Assembly (NCBI GenBank): GCA_903907865.1
Contig: CAIVPR010000165.1
Span: 1 to 59,713 of the forward strand
DNA from: an uncultured Acidobacteriia bacterium
GTDB taxonomy: Bacteria > Acidobacteriota > Terriglobia > Bryobacterales > Bryobacteraceae
DNA: 59,713 nucleotides
Direction of reading: 5' to 3'
Numbering within the stretch: position 1 is the first letter of the stretch; every line of letters begins with the position of its first letter. The notes beneath the pieces are model-generated. The model was not told the DNA's origin. It saw nothing but the letters and a program-made list of their open reading frames with translations, and searched no databases. Shown here piece by piece: positions 52,501 through 59,713 of the stretch. Position numbers and translations under genes: made by a program.

Positions 52501-54543
52501 TCAGCCTGTTCCAATTGACCCGGGTGCCGCCTTCTTGGGCACCTCAACGGGTGGAGGAATCAACCGCAACCATTTTTCATCCGGTGGGGTCTGCACGTTC
52601 ACTCCCTCCTTTCGCAACTGCGCGACCTCATCCTCTTTCAGAGAGGTGAAGATGATCGTTTGAAACCGGGCGTTGCGCGCAAGTTGCTTGCTGAGGAACT
52701 CAAGGAACCGGTTGCGGTGCCCCGGGTCGGGATTCTGTTGCAACGGTTCGTCGAGAATAACGATGCCGGGATGCAGCCCACCGCTGCTCGTCCCTGTAGC
52801 AGCCAGAGCCAATGCATATGCAGTCGTCAACCGTGAATGGTCGCTGGCCGAACCGAGAGACCGCAGTCGCCGATTTGCCAGATAGGGCACGTATTGCTCG
52901 TCGAGCGTCAACAAGCTCGCCGTACCTTCCCGTACCTCGCTGTGCACGAGTTCAACGAGGTACCTCCCCAAGGCATCAAGAAACGCCTGGCGACGTCCGT
53001 TAAGGCTCGCCGGACCGGACTCACGGCCAGACACAACCCGTGCATCCGCCACCCAACGATCAATCTCCTTTTGAAGCTCCTCGATCTCAGCGATGCTAGC
53101 CCGCGCTCTCTCGGTCTCCCGCTCTAATGCGGAGAGTTCGCCAACAATCCGGGCAACTTGTTCGCGTTCGGCTCCAACCGCAACCGTCACATTCATCAAC
53201 ACGCGCTCGGCCTCACGCAGTTCGGTATCGAGATTCATCATCGTGGCCTGCGAGGCTCGGAGTTCCGACTCGATCGACCGCGAATTGCTCCTCATCATGT
53301 CACGATCCCGCTTCAGAGCCTCGATATGCTTTCTGATCGACTCCGCCGACTGGTCGGTCAATCCAAACGTCACGGGATCAAGGTCACGATGGCAAGTCGG
53401 GCACTCGACATGATCCAGCCTCCCAACCCCAGTCTCTTTGAGCCGCAAGAGATCGCTCGCCGACTGTATCCGGTGGTCAAGACTACCAATCAACTCGTCG
53501 GCCTGTTCCTTCTGGATTCGCAACGTGCTGAGCGACTCATTCAGCTTATGGCGGCTCCGCTTCAATTCTATGGCGTTCTGGGATACCTCCGCCGGAGCCG
53601 ACCTATTGTGACGGTCGGCTCCAAACATTGTAAGTGCCGTCCGAAGGGTGTCGGCGCGGATGGAAAGATTGCCGATTCTCGCCGAAAGATCTACATTCGC
53701 GTCATCCTTGAGCGCTACACGCAAGTTGCGCCGCGTCCAACGCTTGACGATCTCTTCCAGCGTCCCGCCACCGGTCCAATCGAGACGCCAATCTCGGCGT
53801 TCTGCCATGTTGGCAACGCGCTCGGCGATGCTGCGTGCAAGCTCACGCAGTGCGCTCTGCCGCTGTGTACTTTGGCGTTGTGCGACTCGCGCCCGAATCG
53901 CATCGGTGGATCCAAGCAAATACTCCACCGCAATTTCCTTGATCTCTAACTGGCCGTAGCGGCCGATCTGCTGTGCCTGAATTTCCGCCCACCCTTCTGT
54001 CTGGTCCACATAGAATGAAAGCACAAGGTTCTCAAGATACACTTCCGAGGCTGGCCCCTTGAACGTTGCGACCTCGACGCGTGGCCACGTGAGCCACTCA
54101 AGAAGGAACCGTTGCAAGCCGCCTGTCTCGTCTCTCATCGTGCCGTGCCGAGCGACAAGACGGCTTTCCCGTGCCGTCCCTTCTGCGTGCTCGGTCACAC
54201 GAACATCAACGACATCACCCTTGATCGACCGGCAGAGCCCCAATCTGCGACCATCGCCATGAATCAGCTCGATCTCGCCCTCGGACGACAGCACCTCCGT
54301 ATAGCTGCCGTCGGGCAGCTTCAAGCGTTCAAGGACAGCCTGCGGGAAGCAGCTGGCATCATTGCCGAATATCCCAAAGATCGGTTCGACGCCCAAGCAC
54401 CATGCGACCGTTTTCGCTGCTAGCGATTTGCCAAAGGCGTTGTCTGCAGAGATGATTTGCAGCCCGTCCGGAAACTCCAGCTTTCCACCAAACGGCCCGG
54501 CTGCCGATTGCCCCCTTACGGCAATGAATGAGAGGCGAATCAC
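52501..54543 (-). CDS. ABC-3C system SMC-like ATPase with zinc hook
   Basis: A 680-residue ABC/SMC-type ATPase. The Walker A loop is ADNAFGKSLAAK (33-44, a GKS loop with Ala/Asn in place of the usual glycines). Two coiled-coil arms (about 215-375 and 395-560) flank a hook CPTCHRDLDP with Cys381 and Cys384, as in Rad50. The head closes with the signature-like SLGSASDHSRLTTAYALAL and Walker B GIVILDEPLQQNPDPGHRNR. It starts at a GTG overlapping the middle-component stop (GTGA). In ABC-three-component systems this protein is thought to sense or handle DNA and license the effector. It is not a repair-complex Rad50, since no nuclease SbcD partner is present. Confidence 0.82.
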   Translation of the reverse strand: MIRLSFIAVRGQSAAGPFGGKLEFPDGLQIISADNAFGKSLAAKTVAWCLGVEPIFGIFGNDASCFPQAVLERLKLPDGSYTEVLSSEGEIELIHGDGRRLGLCRSIKGDVVDVRVTEHAEGTARESRLVARHGTMRDETGGLQRFLLEWLTWPRVEVATFKGPASEVYLENLVLSFYVDQTEGWAEIQAQQIGRYGQLEIKEIAVEYLLGSTDAIRARVAQRQSTQRQSALRELARSIAERVANMAERRDWRLDWTGGGTLEEIVKRWTRRNLRVALKDDANVDLSARIGNLSIRADTLRTALTMFGADRHNRSAPAEVSQNAIELKRSRHKLNESLSTLRIQKEQADELIGSLDHRIQSASDLLRLKETGVGRLDHVECPTCHRDLDPVTFGLTDQSAESIRKHIEALKRDRDMMRSNSRSIESELRASQATMMNLDTELREAERVLMNVTVAVGAEREQVARIVGELSALERETERARASIAEIEELQKEIDRWVADARVVSGRESGPASLNGRRQAFLDALGRYLVELVHSEVREGTASLLTLDEQYVPYLANRRLRSLGSASDHSRLTTAYALALAATGTSSGGLHPGIVILDEPLQQNPDPGHRNRFLEFLSKQLARNARFQTIIFTSLKEDEVAQLRKEGVNVQTPPDEKWLRLIPPPVEVPKKAAPGSIGTG

Positions 54544-55066
54544 ATGCCCTCCAGCATGCGGACGGTCACGCGGACGTGGGCCAGTTCCTCCAAGGTCCGC
54601 CGTTCCGCTATAAAGAGGCTGCCACCTACCGCCGCTGTGTAGATCTTGGCCAAAAGCCCCGCATTGCTGCCAGCCCCAAGATGCGCCCCCATCCATTCCA
54701 GCGCACCACGAGCGACCAGAAGCGCCACCACGGAATCGTACATTTGATCCCCGAGAAACCCGCGTCGAAGCTCGTGGGCAGCAAACGATGTCCCGTCGCC
54801 CCGATGGCGCTCCAAGATCTGATAACCGGCAACAGGCGGGGCCGGATCGCGACGAACTGCAGAAGCTTCAGCTTTGTGGCGTGAATGCGACGTCCAGTCA
54901 AAAGCTCCCCCTTGGCGTGCAGTTCAAATGCGGCTGCGATCACAAAGACCCGGCAATCGAGATCATATATTGCTGAAGGGACTAGGCGCTCTGGTCGCAC
55001 CCGGGGCTGGGCGTGGCTCGACTGCAGCAAAGCCGACAGGGTCTCGATTGCCGACGGTTCACGCAT
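54540..55066 (-). pseudogene. ABC-3C middle component, frame-shifted by one base
   Basis: From ATG 55066, which overlaps the effector stop by eight bases, the frame reads MREPSAIETLSALLQSSHAQ, then FVIAAAFELHAKGEL and KLKLLQFVAIRPRLLPVI, typical of a small helical middle component. A second minus frame carries the rest: TSFAAHELRRGFLGDQMYDS, NAGLLAKIYTAAVGGSLF and RVTVRMLEGM, ending in the stop that overlaps the ATPase GTG. The span is 527 bases, one short of 176 codons. A lost G in the GGGG run (plus-strand 54799-54802) would join the frames as WSAIGGDGTSF. Both outer ends look genuine, so the break is recent or a sequence error. Confidence 0.65.
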
Positions 55067-56048
55067 GTGCCGGGGCCTCCCAGCCGATGGGGCATTCGCC
55101 AATTAATCTGGCGACCTCGCCGGAGCTGATTGTATCGAGAACTGCGGGGCCGTAAGCTCCCTTAAAGTCCGGGGCCAACACGTCGGCCGCAATATCCTGC
55201 GCCCGACCCAATTCCGCCCACGGCCTATCCGAGGCAATCATCAGTTGCACCACCCTTTGCAGGATTCGGCGACGATCATCCTCAAGTGCTTTGTGCAACG
55301 TCGGCAGAGTTCCATCGAGCTCCTGCTCGAACGCAAGCGCCATGCGCCAATCAGACAGAAACTGCTGTCTGAGCCTTGCTATGCCTGGTGCCTGATGCGC
55401 CGGGCAGATCTTGCCCAACGAATTCATCTTGGCGTCGAAATCAGAAGGATTCTCTATTGCGACGCGTTCGGCTGCACTCTGCAACCCCTTCAGAAACCCG
55501 GCTTGCCGAGACCGGAAAATTGTAATCTCATCAACCGCATACCGCGCAGCGAGTTCCTTTGGCCCCCAGACAACGACAGACGCGCTTGGATCCACGTACC
55601 TGCAGGTGCTAGCTTCTCGGTATTTCTTGAACGCCGTGGCGATGGGAGCGAGAATCCGATGACTCTCGAACCAGTTGACGATCAGCTTGATGTGCTTGAG
55701 GGTCGTCCCGCTCGGCAGGATTGTCGCAAGCTCCTTGTTCTGAACCTGCACGATTTTCCTATCGTGCAGGTCGAGCTCGAAGAGCTTGCGCAGATCGCTC
55801 TTGAACTTTTCGACAATGTCTGCAGTGAGGTCCTTCGCGGGCTTGAAACTGTCGTATTCCGGCCCGTAGCAACAATAAGCGTGTTCGTAGTCGTGTGAGA
55901 GGCCATCGAGTCCCCCGTCGCCGTGGGGTTTCCGAGGGACCTCCTGAAAGCTGAGAATCGCAGTCCCCAGGCGAGCGCACACTTCGGACTGAAAGTCGTC
56001 CCCCGTGAGCTGGGTCAGGAAGCGGGCGTATTGATCGCTCAAAGCCAT
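55059..56048 (-). CDS. ABC-3C effector with restriction-endonuclease-like N-terminal domain
   Basis: A 329-residue protein. Residues 1-70 look like a restriction-endonuclease fold: LTGDDFQSEVCARLGTAIL, then KPHGDGGLDGLS with Asp44/Asp48 and AYCCYGPEYDS, where a Gln or Lys is usual. A middle helical part has KSDLRKLFELDLHDRKIVQV and LIVNWFESHRILAPIATAF. The C-terminal third (LRQQFLSDWRMALAFEQELD, RAQDIAADVLAPDFKGAYGP, IGECPIGW) would be the ABC-3C C-terminal domain that docks to the ATPase. The ATG at 56046-56048 is preferred to the upstream TTG at 56063. The effector probably cuts DNA or RNA during phage attack, inferred from system architecture. Confidence 0.75.
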   Translation of the reverse strand: MALSDQYARFLTQLTGDDFQSEVCARLGTAILSFQEVPRKPHGDGGLDGLSHDYEHAYCCYGPEYDSFKPAKDLTADIVEKFKSDLRKLFELDLHDRKIVQVQNKELATILPSGTTLKHIKLIVNWFESHRILAPIATAFKKYREASTCRYVDPSASVVVWGPKELAARYAVDEITIFRSRQAGFLKGLQSAAERVAIENPSDFDAKMNSLGKICPAHQAPGIARLRQQFLSDWRMALAFEQELDGTLPTLHKALEDDRRRILQRVVQLMIASDRPWAELGRAQDIAADVLAPDFKGAYGPAVLDTISSGEVARLIGECPIGWEAPAHA

Positions 56049-56297
56049 GTTGTCGGCTGGCAAAATATCGTCAGATCTTGCGAAACAGCAAGTGTATCAG
56101 AGGCAGCGGCCTTGGACAGCCCGACGTGGGTACCGCAAACCCGCTGGCCCGGCCCCGGCTCGTCCTGCCAAGCTGGGACCCCTCCGGCTGCCAGTGGCAC
56201 AAATCCCCGGAGCCCCCTCCCCCCTCCAATTCGCCAGATCCTTACACCACCCACCCGCATTGAACTTGCCGCCGATTTGCGATAGTCTATTAGGCGG
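56049..56297. promoter_or_regulatory. divergent region between the ABC-3C operon and the kinase gene
   Basis: On the plus strand GATAGT (56281-56286), preceded by TGC, is an extended -10-like box 11 bases before the kinase ATG. On the minus strand GATATT (56070-56065) may be the -10 of the effector gene. No operator palindrome is clear. Confidence 0.35.
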
Positions 56298-58787
56298 ATG
56301 CGACTCGGGCTGCAAACAATCTGCTGGGGGGACCGACTCGAGAAGAAGCATTGGCCCGAATTGCTCCCCCTCATCCGCGACGCTGGCTACGAAGGCATCG
56401 AAGTTTTCCAGCATCCAAAAGACCTTCCAGACTACCCGGAGCTCGCCGAGCTTTGCCGCGCGAACAGCCTGGAACTTCTTGGATTTTCCGGCGGCGACCT
56501 CCCCCGCCGACTCCGCTACCTCAGGGGCGACAACTGGGAGTCGGTCCCCAAACCCGCGCAGGAGCCTTTTCTATACGTGGAGTCGGAACAGGAGGACTCC
56601 TTCGCCGGGGCGCTCGACGCCGGTTTCCGCCTAGCGCTCCACTACCACCACCTCAGCACTCTCCGAACCGTGGACCAGGCGTTGGCGACGCTCAAAGGTG
56701 ACGAGCGCTTGTGGTGGCTCCCCGACACCGCCCACCTGTTCATCAGCCGCCAACAGCCCGACGCCCTAATCAAGCTCTTGACTGATCCCGACTTGGTGCC
56801 GCGTACCTGCGCCATCCACCTGAAGGATTGGTCTGCGACGTTCGGGAGGTTCTCGCAGAGCTACGCCCGCGGCTTTTGCATGCCGGGCGAGGGCGATGTG
56901 AAACTGGAGACGGTAGTCCAGGCTTTACAGAAGGATCTAGGCACCCGCGATCTGTGGGCAATCGTGGAACTTGACACCACCGAGGGGGACGGGGAGGATG
57001 TCGCGAGGGCTGGGGAGACCGTTCTAGGGTGGCTGAAGAAGCCACTGTCCAAGAACCGCAAACCATTCACCGTTCCGGGCAACGCCGAAGACCAGCCTTT
57101 GCCCGGTATTGCCGGAAAGCTCCTCCAGTTGGCTGCTGTCCGCACGGAAGGGTTCTTTGATGCCGTGGCGAAACAGGTTCGAACCGAGTTCCCGGCGGAG
57201 GAGGTATTCCTGTGTGGGGTATTGACCGAACAGGTCCTGGCTACCGTTCGAGGCTGGGATCCCCGGCCAAGCAAACATACAGCGGAATCCAAAACGAGTC
57301 GGGACTTGGCAAAGGGGATCGGCAAGGCGGCACTGAAAACGAGGACCTTCTCTCTCGACTTGAAACACAAGGCTGCTGCGCTCCCTGTCTTCAACTGCTT
57401 CAATCCCCACGCCGTTCGACACGTTCTTGTCTTCCGCTGGGCTGAGGGCCTGACCGAGGCTGAAGTGGGGGAGAAATACAATCGACCAGACTTGGCCAAG
57501 GCCTTGGCAATGGCCGTTGATACCCACATCGGCCACAGATGCAGGGTCATTGCGCTTCGCGCCGGTCGCGTCGCGGCCACCAAGGATACCCGTCGGCACG
57601 TCCTGGACGGAGTCGCAAAACTGATCCACGACGAACTCAAGTGCGACGGCGTCTCGGTCTTTGTTGTCAATGGTGCGAGGGATAGGCTGCTCGAAGGTGG
57701 TTCAACCGGTTTGGAGTGGCAAGACGCGAACAAACCATACTACGGGTTCGGGCAGGGCAAGACGGGCAGGGTGGCGAAGGACCGATCCTATTCGATCTAC
57801 TACCACAACGCGGAGAACGCTCGCGATGAATCGACGGCACCATGTAGCTGGGAAAAGGATGTAAAGGACAGTAGCATCGACAGCGTCCTAGCCACGGCGT
57901 TCTTTGGCCAGCATGAGGAAGTTGCTGGCGTCGTGCGCTGCAGAAATCCTCACGATCACACCAACGTCCTTTACTTTTCCGAAGACGATCTAGCGCTCGT
58001 GGAAGCCGCCATGCTGGCAGTCCAGCCCGAACTGGAGACTTTTGCCCAGTACGAGACGGCAAGCACCGGCCACACGGCTCTTGTGCACGAGATTCGTCAA
58101 CCAATCTATGCCATTCGAGGGGCGGTGGGACGCACCAAATGGCAGATCAAGAACTACGTTTGCTCGGACGCCGCGACGCAGAGGCCGGTCCACTATCTGG
58201 ATTCGGTCAACACCTATCTCGATATCATCAATGAGCAAGCGACACAGTACAAATACTTCGTGGACCTGGTTCTGCACTCGCCCCACCTCGAACTCCGCCC
58301 AACGAAGTTCTTCGCTGATATTGTGGCACCTGCCGTCGATTCCTTTTACCCTCGATTTCAGAACGAGTCGCTGCCGGTCCGCAACGTATACTACGGCGAC
58401 GAAGAGATGTGGCGCCTAGTACCTTGGGTCATGGTCGACAAGAGGAGTATGTTCCAGGTCGTATTCAATCTGCTGAGCAATGCCACTAAGTACCGCAAGC
58501 CCGATCCCAATGATTTCGGAATCCGCATATGGGGGCAGCGCGACGCACGGGGAGCGGTAATCCATTTCGAGGACAATGGGATCGGAATACCCTTCGACCA
58601 GAGGGATCGCGTTTTTGCGCGCGGTGGGCGAATCGTGGATGATTCATCGCGGGACACGATTCCCGGCTTTGGGATCGGACTTTGGGTCGCAAGAAGCATC
58701 GTCGAAGCTCATGGGGGTACGATTGACTTGACCGGTTACGGTAGCCCGACCCGGTTCACGATAAGACTGCCGGAACGCCGGGGATAA
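56298..58787 (+). CDS. TIM-barrel sugar-isomerase-like domain fused to GAF-type sensor and histidine kinase
   Basis: An 829-residue cytosolic protein with no membrane segment. Residues 1-250 are a xylose-isomerase-like/AP-endonuclease-2 barrel: RLGLQTICWGDR, IEVFQHP, LALHYHHLSTL, WLPDTAHLF (Asp143), AIHLKDWS (His174), PGEGDVKLE and VELDTTEG (Glu224), so the metal ligands are kept. Residues about 275-560 look like two GAF-type domains. The kinase core has His597 in LVHEIRQPIYAIRG, the N-box VVFNLLSNATKY, DNGIGIPF and GFGIGLWVARSI. A barrel as input domain on a kinase suggests sensing of a sugar-like molecule or a catalytic input. A receiver gene follows 13 bases later. Confidence 0.85.
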   Translation: MRLGLQTICWGDRLEKKHWPELLPLIRDAGYEGIEVFQHPKDLPDYPELAELCRANSLELLGFSGGDLPRRLRYLRGDNWESVPKPAQEPFLYVESEQEDSFAGALDAGFRLALHYHHLSTLRTVDQALATLKGDERLWWLPDTAHLFISRQQPDALIKLLTDPDLVPRTCAIHLKDWSATFGRFSQSYARGFCMPGEGDVKLETVVQALQKDLGTRDLWAIVELDTTEGDGEDVARAGETVLGWLKKPLSKNRKPFTVPGNAEDQPLPGIAGKLLQLAAVRTEGFFDAVAKQVRTEFPAEEVFLCGVLTEQVLATVRGWDPRPSKHTAESKTSRDLAKGIGKAALKTRTFSLDLKHKAAALPVFNCFNPHAVRHVLVFRWAEGLTEAEVGEKYNRPDLAKALAMAVDTHIGHRCRVIALRAGRVAATKDTRRHVLDGVAKLIHDELKCDGVSVFVVNGARDRLLEGGSTGLEWQDANKPYYGFGQGKTGRVAKDRSYSIYYHNAENARDESTAPCSWEKDVKDSSIDSVLATAFFGQHEEVAGVVRCRNPHDHTNVLYFSEDDLALVEAAMLAVQPELETFAQYETASTGHTALVHEIRQPIYAIRGAVGRTKWQIKNYVCSDAATQRPVHYLDSVNTYLDIINEQATQYKYFVDLVLHSPHLELRPTKFFADIVAPAVDSFYPRFQNESLPVRNVYYGDEEMWRLVPWVMVDKRSMFQVVFNLLSNATKYRKPDPNDFGIRIWGQRDARGAVIHFEDNGIGIPFDQRDRVFARGGRIVDDSSRDTIPGFGIGLWVARSIVEAHGGTIDLTGYGSPTRFTIRLPERRG

Positions 58788-58800
58788 GGATATTTTGGAA

Positions 58801-59252
58801 TGATTCTACTCGTAGACGACGACTTGGGTTCAACCCGGCACTGGATAGGCTTGATCGAGGATGCTCTGAAGCAGCCTGTCCGCCGGACCGACAAAGTCCA
58901 GATTGCGTATCGCGAAGCCGCGGAACAATCAACGCGCCTCATCGCGAACGGTACCCGCGACGGAATGTTCAAACTTGCCATTCTGGATGTCATGATGCGG
59001 GCACCGGGTGAGAACGAGTGGGTGCCGCACTCCCAAGGAGGCGCAATCACCGGCCTCGTATTGGCACAACGCCTCCGCGCGCTTCGCGGGTTCGAGAAAA
59101 TCCCCATCATTTTTCTGACAGCGCAGTCGGACGAGTCGGTAGTCTGGGACCTGAAGGAGTTTCCTCAGCCCAGCGCCAACTTCAACAAGGGCTCAGTCAT
59201 GCCGGACGATCTGTTGGACCAGATTCGGGAGTTCCTGCGGCTTCAGCCGTAG
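58801..59252 (+). CDS. single-domain response regulator
   Basis: A 150-residue receiver: acidic triad ILLVDDDLG (Asp6-8), phosphoacceptor Asp63 in LAILDVMMRAPG, Thr in IFLTAQSDES and Lys in NFNKGSVMPDD. There is no output domain, so signalling must pass by protein contact. The loop after Asp63 (GENEWVPHSQGGAITGLV) is longer than usual. GATATTTTGGA before the ATG and the 13-base gap indicate an operon with the fused kinase. Confidence 0.88.
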
Positions 59253-59547
59253 GTCGTGGTTCCTGCCACTGCCGCGTGCGCCGGAAAATCCGGACCAGCT
59301 CCGCGCTCCATGCAGCGATATCGACAGCATCAACCCGCGTAGCTGCCCCAACATACATGGAGTCCAGTTCTGCGGTCAATTTGCCGCGACGTCGAATTGC
59401 ATCCAGCAACGCGTTATGCTGTTCGCCAGCAGCCTCCAAGAACGAACAGCCTGCGGCTTGGAACGTGGCAATCCTCGCTTGCGCCGCCTGCAGCTCTACT
59501 AGTCCAATCCACGGTGATGCCGTTGACCTTTCCAGTGCTGTGACCAA
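59197..59547 (-). CDS. hypothetical protein, perhaps 5'-truncated
   Basis: A minus-strand frame of 116 residues from a TTG (59545-59547): VTALERSTASPWIGLVELQA, then FLEAAGEQHNALLDAIRRRG, SMYVGAATRVDAVDIAAWS and RIFRRTRQWQEP. The frame stays open upstream to about 59605, with AQELRALLLV, so the true 5' end may have been cut by the sequence at 59572. The helical, Ala-rich composition could be a real gene, but the last 56 bases overlap the receiver gene in opposite orientation. No family is recognised. Confidence 0.3.
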   Translation of the reverse strand: MVTALERSTASPWIGLVELQAAQARIATFQAAGCSFLEAAGEQHNALLDAIRRRGKLTAELDSMYVGAATRVDAVDIAAWSAELVRIFRRTRQWQEPRPTAEAAGTPESGPTDRPA

Positions 59548-59571
59548 CAGGAGCGCCCGGAGCTCTTGAGC

Positions 59572-59713
59572 TGTGAGGTGGACCCCATCGTATGGACAGT
59601 TTTTGGCCTATCCTTAATGGTGGCGGCTGTTGAACATCAATGGGGGAAGGCGGCATGAGACCGCCATCCACTCCGGCCTTGGCTGGACGCTCGGGTCGCA
59701 TCCCTTGACCAGT
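59572..59713 (+). mobile_element. possible insertion-sequence end at the window edge
   Basis: TGTGAGGTGGACCCCATCGT followed by ATGGACAG resembles terminal repeats of some IS3-type elements (TGTCCA...GGGGTCCA on the reverse strand). The sequence then runs out of the window without a transposase gene, so the call rests on the end motif alone. Confidence 0.25.

Noticed and set aside
54540-55066. Programmed -1 frameshift in the middle component
   Set aside because: No X-XXY-YYZ slippery heptamer or clear downstream structure is visible; a lost base in the G-run is simpler.

Overview
The window reads as a high-GC soil-type bacterial chromosome, most likely an acidobacterium of the Solibacter/Bryobacter kind. 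The markers are two VWFA-related acidobacterial-type secreted proteins, a giant carboxypeptidase-regulatory TonB-type receptor, PSD1/DUF1501 cytochrome-linked genes, PQQ-type propellers, a PEP-CTERM protein and many toxin-antitoxin genes. This placement comes from gene content only, not from a phylogenetic marker. No tRNA, rRNA or CRISPR array was seen. Layout: 1-177 is the 3' end of an IS66-type transposase, followed by an unrecognised coding remnant. 613-4954 is an aromatic meta-cleavage cluster (fused LigB-LigA dioxygenase, RraA/LigK-type aldolase, GalB-type hydratase, DUF6282 hydrolase) with a divergent GntR/FCD regulator. 5078-12393 holds mscL, an aminotransferase coupled to a YhcG/DUF1016 nuclease gene that carries two matched palindromes, VWFA and BON secreted proteins, a VOC protein and higBA. 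12455-19434 is an AMP-ligase/ACP/acyltransferase fusion, divergent from a sugar ABC operon in which the last permease is fused to its binding protein. 19483-20049 is a toxin-antitoxin pair. 20073-26418 encodes three lipoproteins in one operon (di-haem peroxidase, cupredoxin-like protein, beta-propeller), then a cytochrome/PQQ-propeller protein and an esterase. 26828-34317 has a vanadium haloperoxidase, a PQQ dehydrogenase, a PEP-CTERM protein, a multi-span membrane protein and a BNR-like protein. 34331-38822 covers cysK with its Rrf2 regulator, aroDE, an oligogalacturonate-lyase-like propeller and a pentapeptide protein. 38959-41981 has ArsR, AHSA1, a zinc alcohol dehydrogenase and a compact toxin-antitoxin array. 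42014-50959 has a DUF1501/PSD1 operon and the TonB-type receptor. The most unusual part is 51497-59713, an accessory region. It contains a broken vapBC, a three-gene system matching the ABC-three-component (ABC-3C) conflict architecture (restriction-endonuclease-like effector, middle component, zinc-hook SMC-like ATPase) and, divergent from it, a TIM-barrel sugar-isomerase domain fused to GAF domains and a histidine kinase, followed by a single-domain response regulator. Transposase or possible transposon-end sequence lies at the two window edges. Two cross-cutting signals stand out. Many transcription units show a -10 hexamer followed by 5-7 nt and then a start codon, implying leaderless mRNAs; at 14960-14985 one symmetric -10 appears to serve two divergent TTG-initiated genes. 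A dispersed intergenic repeat (consensus CCGAGCCGCGACCGCAAGGG plus flanking blocks) occurs at several places. Single-base frame breaks in the ABC-3C middle component and in one vapC leave each gene exactly one base short of an intact frame.
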